From: Oscillospiraceae bacterium
GTDB taxonomy: Bacteria; Bacillota; Clostridia; Christensenellales; Aristaeellaceae
Direction of reading: 5' to 3'
NCBI GenBank assembly: GCA_031270865.1
Contig: JAISWI010000034.1
Coordinates: forward strand, 1 to 40,548
DNA length: 40,548 nucleotides
Part shown: positions 32,473 to 40,446 of the stretch, piece by piece
How positions within the stretch are numbered: position 1 is the first letter of the stretch
Layout: each line of letters starts with the position of its first letter
The notes under the pieces: model-generated
The model's input: the letters and a program-made list of their open reading frames with translations, nothing else
The model's database searches: none
What the model was told of the DNA's origin: nothing
Program-made: the position numbers and the translations under genes

Positions 32473-33335
32473 CCCTTAAGCCCCGTCATCGTGATCCCCT
32501 GCACGATGTACCGCTGCGCGAACAGGTACACCAGCAGCACGGGCAGCGTCGCGAAGCTGAGCAGCACCATCACGTTCGTCCATGTCGCCGAGCCCTTCTG
32601 CGTGGCGTAGATGCGGATCATGATCGTGTACTTTTGGGAATCCGGCAGCAGTATCAGCGGGAACATGAACTGATTGTACACGGCCATGAACGTGTTGAGC
32701 GCGATCACCGCCAGCACCGGCTTGGACAGCGGCATCACTATCCGCATGAGGATGCTCAGCGGGCCAGCGCCGTCGATCCTCGCGGATTCCAGCAGATCTG
32801 TAGGCAGCCCGTCAAAAAATCCTTTCAATAGGAAGATTGACCAGCCCCACGCCGAGAACGCCAGCAACAACGACCAAAAGTTGTTGATCAGGTTCAGCCC
32901 GGTGCCCAGGAAGTTGTTGAACATCAGGTATGAGGGTATAGCGATCGCCTGTTCGTTGATCATCATCGTGCCCAGGAAGTACAGCAGCACGAACCTCGAG
33001 CCGCGCGGCTTCAGCTTGGAAAGCGCGTACGCGGCCAGGATCGATATGGAACACTGGATGAGAATCGTGCCGCCGCACAATATCATAGTGTTCCAAAAAT
33101 TTTGCATTAAATTGTACTTTCTGAACGTCTCGGGCACGTTCGTGAACACGGGGTTCTTGGGGATCAGCGTCGGGATCGCCTTCATGATCTCCTTGTTGGA
33201 CTTGAAAACGCCCGAGAGCATCCACAGGTATGGGAACACCTGCAGCGGCACGCCCACGCACAGCACCGCGATGATTACCCAGTAGGTGATACGCCCCTTG
33301 GTTGTTTTGCGCTCGATGGGATGTAGAGCGGCCAT
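32469..33335 (-). CDS. Sugar ABC importer permease, MalG type
   Basis: A 288-aa permease with six predicted helices. The EAA motif ESARIDGAGPLSILMRIVMPLSKPVL is the ATPase-docking site. It ends in the VQGITMTGLKG tail typical of the family. It lies six bases downstream of the partner permease. Confidence 0.93.
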   Translation of the reverse strand: MAALHPIERKTTKGRITYWVIIAVLCVGVPLQVFPYLWMLSGVFKSNKEIMKAIPTLIPKNPVFTNVPETFRKYNLMQNFWNTMILCGGTILIQCSISILAAYALSKLKPRGSRFVLLYFLGTMMINEQAIAIPSYLMFNNFLGTGLNLINNFWSLLLAFSAWGWSIFLLKGFFDGLPTDLLESARIDGAGPLSILMRIVMPLSKPVLAVIALNTFMAVYNQFMFPLILLPDSQKYTIMIRIYATQKGSATWTNVMVLLSFATLPVLLVYLFAQRYIVQGITMTGLKG

Positions 33336-33341
33336 CTATCC

Positions 33342-34313
33342 TCACCCCCCAATCCGCGCGGTTCGCGCCGATTCGCGGCCCCGCCGCCTCTCATCGCGCT
33401 TCATGCGCTCGACCGACCAGTCACGGTCCAGCGACATCTGCAGCGCGGTGAGCATGAATATGATAATGAACGTCATTGTAGACAAAGCCAGCGCGTACCC
33501 ATAGTCGTTATTACCGAAATACGCCTGCTTGAACGAATACAGTATGATCGTCTCCGTCGCGCCGGACGGCCCGCCGTTGGTCATGATCATCACGTTGTCG
33601 AACGAGTTGAATGATGATATCACGGCCAGCACGAGCATTGTCGAAACGATGGGCATGATCTGGGGCAGCGATATCCGCGTGACGCGCTTGATGAACCCCG
33701 CGCCATCCAGCAGCGCGGACTCATGCTGTTCCTCCGGGATATCCTGCAGCGCGGCGAGGTATATCAGCATGTTCATGCCGCCGCCCATCACCAGCCCGGG
33801 CACGCTCATGCACCACTTGACCAGGCGCGTGTCGTTGAGCCACAGCTGGTCCTTCAACCCTAATGTTCGCATAATGAAGTTGGCCAGTCCGTAATCCGGC
33901 TGCCAGATGAATTTCCACAGCACCATCATCGCGATGCCGGGAGCGATGGCGGGGATGTAGTACATCGTGCGCAGGACCGTCTTGCCGCGCCGCACCTCGT
34001 TGATCAGCGTGGCCAGCAGTATGGGCACCCAGAACGTCATCACCAGCCCGATCAGCAGGAACTGGACGTTGTTCTTGATCGCGGTCGCGAAGAAGTGATC
34101 GGTGAACGCGCGGGCGTAGTTGGCCAGCCCGATGAACGTGCCGGGCATGTGGACTATATCCACCTTGAAAAATGATACAAAAATACCCAACAAAATTGGG
34201 TAATATTTGAACATTGTGAAGCTTATGAGCGCGGGCAGCAGGAATATCCAGCCGATCAGACCGAATCTGCTTCGCCTTTGCTGGCGCGGTTTTACCGCGC
34301 GGGCATTAGTCAT
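33342..34313 (-). CDS. Sugar ABC importer permease, MalF/UgpA type
   Basis: A 323-aa permease with helices starting at about residue 18 and an EAA motif ESALLDGAGFIKRVTRISLPQIMP. No long periplasmic P2 loop is present, so it is the compact UgpA type. The operon has no ATPase gene. Confidence 0.93.
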   Translation of the reverse strand: MTNARAVKPRQQRRSRFGLIGWIFLLPALISFTMFKYYPILLGIFVSFFKVDIVHMPGTFIGLANYARAFTDHFFATAIKNNVQFLLIGLVMTFWVPILLATLINEVRRGKTVLRTMYYIPAIAPGIAMMVLWKFIWQPDYGLANFIMRTLGLKDQLWLNDTRLVKWCMSVPGLVMGGGMNMLIYLAALQDIPEEQHESALLDGAGFIKRVTRISLPQIMPIVSTMLVLAVISSFNSFDNVMIMTNGGPSGATETIILYSFKQAYFGNNDYGYALALSTMTFIIIFMLTALQMSLDRDWSVERMKRDERRRGRESARTARIGG

Positions 34314-34349
34314 AACTATCCCTCCTTCCCCGTTGGCTGGCGTTTGTAG

Positions 34350-34377
34350 AAAAGCCCGGCCGTTCGACCGACCGGGC
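34350..34377 (-). terminator. Intrinsic terminator-like hairpin after sugar-binding gene
   Basis: On the minus strand a 9-bp stem (GCCCGGTCG with CGGCCGGGC, one G-T pair) with loop GTCGAA is followed by TTTTCT. It lies between binding-protein and permease genes, so it should terminate part of the transcripts and give binding protein in excess. Confidence 0.75.
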
Positions 34378-34400
34378 CATCCATTGAGGATTAAAGGACG

Positions 34401-35777
34401 TTACGGCTTCTTGAACGTCTGCGGGTACATCTCGTACAGGCGGTCGGCGCACTCGTCGAGCAGAGCCTTCGCCTCATCGTACGTGATGCCTTCCTTCAGG
34501 TAGATGGTCTGCAGCGGGATAACGATCTCGTTCTTGAGGTCGTTCCAGTTCGGGCAATACGGCTCGGGCTTGGCGACGGCCATCGCGGCGGACAGCTCGG
34601 CGGCCCAGGTCTCCGGCCACTTGGAGGCCATGGAGTACTTTTTCTCCACGAGGTCGGTACGCACGGACGGCTTGGCGTTGAGCTGACCTAAGCTGTCCTC
34701 AAGCGCCCAGCGCTCTACAAGATATTCCTCATCGTAGCTGAGCAGGTTGATGATTTCCCATGCCACGTCGCGCTGTTCCTTGGAAGCGAGCGGGGACATG
34801 GTCCACACCTCGCCGCCAGCGAACGCGACCTGCATGCCGCCCTCATCCTTGCCGGGCAGCGGGAACACGCCGATATCTTCCTGAACCTGGTCGAACTTCT
34901 CCAACGCTTCCACGGAGAAGTCCGGCGGCGAGCCCCAGCCGAACGAGGCCTGGCCAGCCTTGAAGTGGTTCTGGTAGTCGTCGTAGCTCTCCAGGATGTC
35001 CTTCTGGGTGGCGTTACGCGCCCATACCAGTTCGTTCATGAACAGCGCGGCGTTGACGCCCGGCTCTTCGTTGAACGCGATGGCCCAGGAGCCGTCCTCG
35101 TTCTGACGGACCATTTCGCCGCCAGCGGACCATACCCACGGGGTAAACGTCCAAGCGTTGTAGTCGGAACCGAGCAGGAGGTAACCGAAGCGCGGTTCGT
35201 CCTTATCGGTATACTGCGCGGCCAGATCAGCAAACTCAGACCATGTGGTCGGGAGTTTGTCCGGATCGCCGCCCGCCTCGCGGATAACGGCTTTGTTGTA
35301 GGCAATACCCGTTACGTACGGGCCTTGGGGCACGGCGTACCACTTGCCGTCCGGCGTGGACAGCGCCTGGTCGAACGTGGAGTTGACAAGACCCTGAGCC
35401 TTCAGATCCCAATTGACGACATATTCGGTTATCTCGGCGATCGTGCCGTTGGCCAAACGCGTCTGGATATCCACATAGGGGAACTGGGAGGTGAACGTCG
35501 GGCCGTCGCCGGCCATCAGCAGCGTGTCATACTGCTGGCGGTAGTCGGTGCCGGGGGCCAAGCGGGTCCATTCGATCTCGACATCCGGGAATTTGGCTTC
35601 CACAGCATCTTTTTGGGCGTTGTAAAGCGTCCAGTCAGCCTCCTGAGCGTCGTCCTGGGGCATCATGTACAGCTTCAGCTTGACCTTTTCACCCTCAGCG
35701 ACAGCTGAGCCGGCGAAGCCGGCCAGCGACAGCAGCAGGGCGAGCGTGAGCGTCAGGGCAACGAGGGTCTTGCGCAT
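34401..35777 (-). CDS. Sugar ABC importer substrate-binding protein
   Basis: A 458-aa family-1 extracytoplasmic sugar-binding protein. A signal peptide (1-27) ends AVA before EGEKVKLKLYMMPQDD; there is no lipobox cysteine. It is first in an operon with two permeases, a YesL-like protein, D-galactonate dehydratase and an SDR, so a galactonate-type acid sugar or a galactose-containing precursor is the likely ligand (inference). A consensus promoter lies about 90 bases upstream and a terminator-like hairpin follows. Confidence 0.93.
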   Translation of the reverse strand: MRKTLVALTLTLALLLSLAGFAGSAVAEGEKVKLKLYMMPQDDAQEADWTLYNAQKDAVEAKFPDVEIEWTRLAPGTDYRQQYDTLLMAGDGPTFTSQFPYVDIQTRLANGTIAEITEYVVNWDLKAQGLVNSTFDQALSTPDGKWYAVPQGPYVTGIAYNKAVIREAGGDPDKLPTTWSEFADLAAQYTDKDEPRFGYLLLGSDYNAWTFTPWVWSAGGEMVRQNEDGSWAIAFNEEPGVNAALFMNELVWARNATQKDILESYDDYQNHFKAGQASFGWGSPPDFSVEALEKFDQVQEDIGVFPLPGKDEGGMQVAFAGGEVWTMSPLASKEQRDVAWEIINLLSYDEEYLVERWALEDSLGQLNAKPSVRTDLVEKKYSMASKWPETWAAELSAAMAVAKPEPYCPNWNDLKNEIVIPLQTIYLKEGITYDEAKALLDECADRLYEMYPQTFKKP

Positions 35778-35864
35778 ACGATTTCCTCCTTATATTAGAT
35801 GGGAACCGGGGGATTTGCGCGGAACCGATACGACGGGTTCAGCGCAGGCGTTTGTATGTATTAA

Positions 35865-35893
35865 ATTGTATCGTAAATATTCTGCTTTGTCAA
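35865..35893 (-). promoter_or_regulatory. Promoter of the sugar-acid operon
   Basis: On the minus strand TTGACA (35888-35893), 17-bp spacer, TACAAT (35865-35870): a perfect -35 and a near-perfect -10, with a leader of about 80 bases before the binding-protein gene. No clear CcpA-type site is seen nearby. Confidence 0.85.
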
Positions 35894-36159
35894 GTTAATT
35901 TTTGCGTAAGCGGACAATGCGGGGCAGGTGATTTTTGGATAAACGGAGATGGTTGAAAGCCTTTTTACCCCCCGGAAAGCGGCTTGATCCAAAAGGCTGG
36001 GGAGTGTTGGCGCGGGGGTTTTCTGTGTTTGGGTGGGGATTCGTAGTGTTCATTATGTTTTCAGAACGAGGATTTATGGCGTCACTTCTATTTCTGGCGG
36101 GGGATACCCGCCACCCCTCTGACGCAGTGGCGGGCTTATAGAAACGGCCCCGTAGGAAA

Positions 36160-36490
36160 TTGGAACGCAACCTCCCTGCTCCCATTGTCGTTTCCCTTGG
36201 GGAAGATGTTACCCTCAAGCGACAGAGGGAAATACGCGTCCCCCTACTTTCCTAGTATGTAGCCCATTCTGCCGCTACGTCGGCATCTCCCCCTATGGGG
36301 ACAACAAGTGGGTGGAACGATCGACTTGCGACATGTCGTTTCTAAATCATGATGAGCCGCGTCTAAACCGTGTAGAAGCGACGTTCCAACACCCTTGTCG
36401 CCCCCTTAAGGGGATATGTCATCGTAGCGACAGCAGGGACGAGACTACCCACTTCATAGGCGACAGAGAGGACGACATAACCCCCCGAAG
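36160..36490. repeat. Dispersed repeat B, copies 3 and 4
   Basis: The 719-base gap 35778-36496 holds the operon promoter and then non-coding repeats. CCCTTGGGGAAGATGTTACC with CTCAAGCGACAGAGGG (about 36180-36230) and CCCCTTAAGGGGATATGTCA with GCGACAGAGAGG (about 36402-36475) match the repeat at 9180-9320, with a weaker CCCCCTATGGGG block at 36287-36300. Short open frames across 35935-36140 lack ribosome sites and look incidental. Confidence 0.5.
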
Positions 36491-36496
36491 CGGGAT

Positions 36497-37714
36497 TTAC
36501 TCCCGCTCCCCAGCCAACGCCCCCGCCAGGTACTCCACCGCCGCCTTCAACTGGTTGTCCTTATCCGGATCAATCATCGTGTTTTCGCCGATCGCGTCCT
36601 CATTAAGCTCCACCAGTATATCTGGCTCGATCCCGACCTCATGTATCACCGAGCCGTCAGGCGTGAAATACTGCTGGCTGGTCACCTGCATCCCATCGCC
36701 TTCCGGGAACTCGTATACGCTCTGTATGATCCCCTTGCCATACGTCTTCTCGCCAATGATCACCGCCGCGTCGTTGTCCCGCAGCGCCCCTATCAGTATC
36801 TCGCTGGACGACGCGCTCTGACCGTTGCACAGCACGGCCAGCGGTATCCCCAGCGACTGCCCATCCGCGTAGTATCGAACCTCCAACCCATACCGATCAC
36901 TCGTCAGGTATATTAGCTCGTCATCCAGAAGCGTATTGGCCACCCGCTCGGCGTAACTGGTCAGTCCGCCAGGATTATCCCGCAGGTCGAGCACAAGCGC
37001 GGCCATCCCCTGCGCCTTCAGCTCTTCCAGCGTCGCCTCATACTCCTCCGCCATCGTCCCCTCAAACGAGTAAAGGCGGATGTACCCAATACCGCCATCC
37101 AACATCGACGATTCGACATTATTCATGTGGACATCACCGCGAGGCACCGTGAACATGATATCCTCACCGCCGCGCTCTACCGTCACCTCTACCGTCGTGC
37201 CCGCGGGTCCGCCGCGCATGATCTCAACCGCGCGGTTCATCTCGAACGCGTCCACGGGCAGATCGTCCACCTGGATGATCTTGTCGCCGGAGCGTATCCC
37301 GGCCTCCTCCGCGGGACTGTCCGGGAAGACGCGCACTATCAAAAGCGAGTTATCCTCTGACTGGGCCAGTATCTGCACGCCGATGCCCTTATAGTCGCCG
37401 GAGAGCTGCTCGTTCATCTTGATGACGTCGTCCTTGGAATAATAGAACGAGTACGGGTCCTCCAGCGGGTCGAATAGACCGCGCATCGCCCCGGTCATCA
37501 GGCTGTCAGGATCGATATCCCTATAATACATACGGGAGATTAACTGGCGTATCTCCTCGATGTGCTTGTACTGTTGGAGCAGCTCATACTCCTCCTGGGT
37601 GATCGTGACCGTCCCGCTTCCGGCGAGCGCCGCCGCGCTAAGTCCCAGCGCGAGCGTCAGCGCCGCCGCGACAATCATGAACCGCCGGAACATGCCCCGT
37701 ACCTGCTGGGCCAT
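36497..37714 (-). CDS. C-terminal processing protease (S41, CtpA-like)
   Basis: A 405-aa secreted or membrane-anchored serine protease. A hydrophobic segment (11-31) is followed by a helical N-terminal region, a PDZ domain (about 105-190, YKGIGVQILA, AGIRSGDKIIQVD) and the S41 catalytic core with LDLRDNPGG, S302 (QSASSSEI) and K327 (YGKG), which match the Ser/Lys dyad and its 25-residue spacing in Prc. It acts outside the membrane on protein C-termini; targets are unknown. ATG 37714 follows GGAGGGACC. The regulator gene lies 51 bases upstream and may be co-transcribed. Confidence 0.94.
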   Translation of the reverse strand: MAQQVRGMFRRFMIVAAALTLALGLSAAALAGSGTVTITQEEYELLQQYKHIEEIRQLISRMYYRDIDPDSLMTGAMRGLFDPLEDPYSFYYSKDDVIKMNEQLSGDYKGIGVQILAQSEDNSLLIVRVFPDSPAEEAGIRSGDKIIQVDDLPVDAFEMNRAVEIMRGGPAGTTVEVTVERGGEDIMFTVPRGDVHMNNVESSMLDGGIGYIRLYSFEGTMAEEYEATLEELKAQGMAALVLDLRDNPGGLTSYAERVANTLLDDELIYLTSDRYGLEVRYYADGQSLGIPLAVLCNGQSASSSEILIGALRDNDAAVIIGEKTYGKGIIQSVYEFPEGDGMQVTSQQYFTPDGSVIHEVGIEPDILVELNEDAIGENTMIDPDKDNQLKAAVEYLAGALAGERE

Positions 37715-37765
37715 TAGGTCCCTCCTCCGTAAGGAAGCGGGGTCCCGCCCCGCGTGAAGCCCGCC

Positions 37766-38830
37766 CTACCGGATTAGCGTGGGCTGGTCGCCGCCGCTCT
37801 TACCTAGCAGGAACAGCATGCGGAAGGTTATCGCGTCGTCGAAGTGGCGCAGGTCCAACCCGGTCTGCCGCTGCACCTTGTCTAGGCGGTAAACCAGCGT
37901 GTTCCTGTGGATATACAGCTGCCGCGCCGTGTCGCTCAGGTTCAGGTCCTTCGCGAAGAACATCTCGATGGTGTGGAGCATCTCTTCGTTAAACAGCCGC
38001 GATGTCTTGCGGTTGAACAGTATATGGTTGTAACGCTGGCCCATGTCGCGCGGGATCTCCATCAGGAAGCGTTCCAGCGTCAGGCGGCGGTAAAGGTATA
38101 TGTTCTGCTCCGGCTTGAACGCGTGCCCAACCTCCAGCGCCCGCCACGCCTCGCGGTAGGATTCACCGATCTGGGCAAGCGATGACTTGGGTTCGCCGAT
38201 GGCGGCGGTCACGCGGGCGGCGGTCTCGCTAAGCGCGGTCTGCTCGACAGCCTCGGCCAGCTGCTGAAGCTCGTCCAGCGATTCCACCTGCGCCATGGAC
38301 TTGACAAGCGCGAGCGTGTGGCGGTCGATCTCGACCAGCAGGTCGTCCTCGCCTGCGGGAATCATGTCGCGCAGCAGCTCCAGCGCGGTGACCTTGCCCG
38401 ACTGAAGCGCGTGGAAGACTATCACGGCGCGTTCCATTTCCATAGGCATACCGTTTTCGTGCGCCACTGACTCGATCTCCGGCGCGGACAACTCGTCGCG
38501 CAGCAGGCTGCGGCACGCGTCGTTGCGGTCTGATGTGGGCGACGCCGCCTGGAGCGAGCCTAGCAGTGACTGCACCAGCAGCGCGCAGTCCACCGAAGCG
38601 GCCTCCGTGCCGTGAACCAGGACGCACGCGATAGGCGGCGCCTTGACCGCCAGCCACGTGCGGTTGTCGATCACCTGCGGGCGGTTTGAGTCCAGGTCAA
38701 TGGGTATTGGGATCATCTCCGCGCTCGAATCGGGTATCACCGGACATCCATGCTCGTCCAGCAATTGAACCACCGACGTCAGGCGCGAGAGGATCGCGTT
38801 GATTTGGTCGAAGTAAAGTTTGTCTAACAC
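37766..38830 (-). CDS. PucR/CdaR-type transcriptional regulator
   Basis: A 354-aa regulator. The C-terminal helix-turn-helix (about 300-345: NLSDTARQLYIHRNTLVYRLDKVQRQTG) is the PucR/CdaR type, with a GGDEF-like central region (about 130-260) common in the family. The N-terminus is not the classic sugar-diacid-binding domain, so the ligand is unclear. The start is GTG 38830 behind AAGGGGA. It lies between the sugar ATPase and the protease and could regulate either, or the sugar-acid operon; none is shown. Confidence 0.85.
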   Translation of the reverse strand: MLDKLYFDQINAILSRLTSVVQLLDEHGCPVIPDSSAEMIPIPIDLDSNRPQVIDNRTWLAVKAPPIACVLVHGTEAASVDCALLVQSLLGSLQAASPTSDRNDACRSLLRDELSAPEIESVAHENGMPMEMERAVIVFHALQSGKVTALELLRDMIPAGEDDLLVEIDRHTLALVKSMAQVESLDELQQLAEAVEQTALSETAARVTAAIGEPKSSLAQIGESYREAWRALEVGHAFKPEQNIYLYRRLTLERFLMEIPRDMGQRYNHILFNRKTSRLFNEEMLHTIEMFFAKDLNLSDTARQLYIHRNTLVYRLDKVQRQTGLDLRHFDDAITFRMLFLLGKSGGDQPTLIR

Positions 38831-38886
38831 GGCGATTCCCCTTTCGTTTCTATGTCTTTACTGACTTTCGTCCATCCTCCGCATAA

Positions 38887-38912
38887 CGGGGTCACGGCAT
38901 GCCGTGACCCCG
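38887..38912. promoter_or_regulatory. 26-bp perfect palindrome
   Basis: Half-site CGGGGTCACGGCA is followed directly by its reverse complement with no spacer. It lies between the sugar ATPase stop and the PucR-type gene. There is no T-run, so it is a weak terminator candidate; an operator or an mRNA-end hairpin are alternatives. Confidence 0.6.
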
Positions 38913-38970
38913 CGTACGGGCTGCCCGCCCGCTGTGCGCGTTTGTCCGCGCTGTACGCGCGGCGCGTTGG

Positions 38971-40092
38971 TTAACGATTGAGTATGGTCTGCTCGGTGTC
39001 CTTATCGAAGAAGTGCAGGTGGTTCGTATCGAACGCGACCTTTATGGCGTCACCGGCGCGGGAGACCGTGCGCGGGTCAACACGGGCGATCACGTTGTCC
39101 TCCTTGCCCGAGGTCTTCAGGTACAGGAAGGTTTCGGAACCTAGAAGCTCCACCACTTCGACGCTGACGTCGATCAGGGCCTTGGGCGCGTTCGCGATGA
39201 ATACCTCTTCGTCATGGATGTTCTCCGGGCGGATGCCCAGCGTCACTTCCTTGCCGATATAGGATTCATCGGTCAGCTTGGCGACCTTGCCCTGCGGGAT
39301 CAGTATCTTGTTGTCGCCAAACACGGCATAGACCGCGTTGCCTTCGCGAACCAGTTTAACGTCGAAGAAGTTCATCTGCGGGCTGCCGATGAACCCGGCG
39401 ACGAAGTGGTTGATAGGATAATCGTACAGGTTCTGGGGCGAGTCCACCTGCTGGACGAAGCCATCCTTCATGACGACAATGCGCGAGCCCATAGTCAGGG
39501 CCTCGGTTTGGTCGTGGGTAACATAGATGAAGGTGGTTTGGAGGCGCTGGTGCAGTTTGGTGATCTCCGTGCGCATCTGCACGCGCAGCTTGGCGTCCAG
39601 GTTGGAGAGCGGCTCATCCATAAGGAAGACCTTAGGCTCACGGACGATGGCGCGTCCAAGAGCGACGCGCTGGCGCTGGCCGCCCGAGAGCGCCTTGGGT
39701 TTGCGGTTGAGGAGGTATTCGATGTCCAGGATCTTCGCGGCCTCGCGCACGCGGCGCTCGATCTCGGCCTTGGGGGTTTTGCGCAGTTTGAGGCCGAACG
39801 CCATGTTGTCATAGACGGTCATATGCGGGTAGAGCGCGTAGTTTTGGAACACCATGGCGATGTCACGGTCCTTGGGGGCGACGTCGTTGACGAGCTTGTC
39901 GGAGATATAAAGCTCTCCCTCGGAGATCTCTTCAAGACCCGCGACCATACGCAGGGTTGTAGACTTACCACAGCCGGAAGGACCGACAAGGACGATAAAC
40001 TCCTTATCCTCGATATCCAGCGTGAAGTCGCTGACGGCGGTTACGCCGCCCGTGTATACCTTGTAGATGTGCTTCAGGGATACGCTAGCCAT
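38971..40092 (-). CDS. ugpC: Sugar ABC importer ATPase, UgpC/MsmX type
   Basis: A 373-aa ATPase of the CUT1 class: Walker A GPSGCGKS, Q-loop FQNYALYPHMTVYDN, signature SGGQRQR, Walker B FLMDEPLSNLD, switch VTHDQTEA and a C-terminal TOBE-like regulatory domain (about 240-373, LGIRPENIHDE). In Bacillota such a protein (MsmX) commonly serves several sugar importers, so it probably energises the permeases at 32469-34313, which have no ATPase gene. It is monocistronic or leads toward the PucR-type gene. AAGGAGG precedes ATG 40092. Confidence 0.94.
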   Translation of the reverse strand: MASVSLKHIYKVYTGGVTAVSDFTLDIEDKEFIVLVGPSGCGKSTTLRMVAGLEEISEGELYISDKLVNDVAPKDRDIAMVFQNYALYPHMTVYDNMAFGLKLRKTPKAEIERRVREAAKILDIEYLLNRKPKALSGGQRQRVALGRAIVREPKVFLMDEPLSNLDAKLRVQMRTEITKLHQRLQTTFIYVTHDQTEALTMGSRIVVMKDGFVQQVDSPQNLYDYPINHFVAGFIGSPQMNFFDVKLVREGNAVYAVFGDNKILIPQGKVAKLTDESYIGKEVTLGIRPENIHDEEVFIANAPKALIDVSVEVVELLGSETFLYLKTSGKEDNVIARVDPRTVSRAGDAIKVAFDTNHLHFFDKDTEQTILNR

Positions 40093-40142
40093 GGCTATAC
40101 CTCCTTCAATTTAGCGGCGGTACCAACACTCTCCGCGCCATG

Positions 40143-40194
40143 CGCCGCGAGTGAGCGCGGCCGATTTCAAACGCTCGGAATCGGCCTTGCGGCG
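40143..40194 (-). promoter_or_regulatory. Stem-loop in the leader of the sugar ATPase gene
   Basis: Nested arms: outer CGCCGC (40143-40148) with GCGGCG (40189-40194) and inner GGCCGATT (40159-40166) with AATCGGCC (40179-40186). It lies about 50-100 bases before the ATPase start in a leader of some 210 bases if TATAAT at 40310-40315 is the -10. I recognise no riboswitch class. Nothing else is seen in 40195-40440. Confidence 0.4.
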
Positions 40195-40446
40195 TGGGAG
40201 GCGGGAGGGATACCGTCCTGGGTTAACGAGCGGACAGACAACAACGCCTTACTGAAAGCTCGCCCTGAAGGGATTCTTCATCGCGGGCGTAGGCTTTCGA
40301 CTTAAGCTAATTATACAATGTAACGTCTCAAAATAACAGGCGCAACTTCCTCTAAAGATTATGGTGCGGCTTTGTATATTTTTTTGTGTAATAAGGGAAA
40401 TCATCGAGGGTTTGTGGTGTGCGCTCTAAAAAATCAACTCAATGGC

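Noticed and set aside
35935-36141. Possible 68-aa small membrane protein
   Set aside because: No convincing ribosome site, and it sits in an intergenic region rich in repeats.
39214-40305. 363-codon frame opposite the UgpC-type ATPase
   Set aside because: All ABC ATPase motifs are on the minus strand; the opposite frame shows no domain and no ribosome site.
40195-40440. tRNA or known riboswitch upstream of the sugar ATPase gene
   Set aside because: No cloverleaf, CCA end or family-specific motif could be made out by eye.
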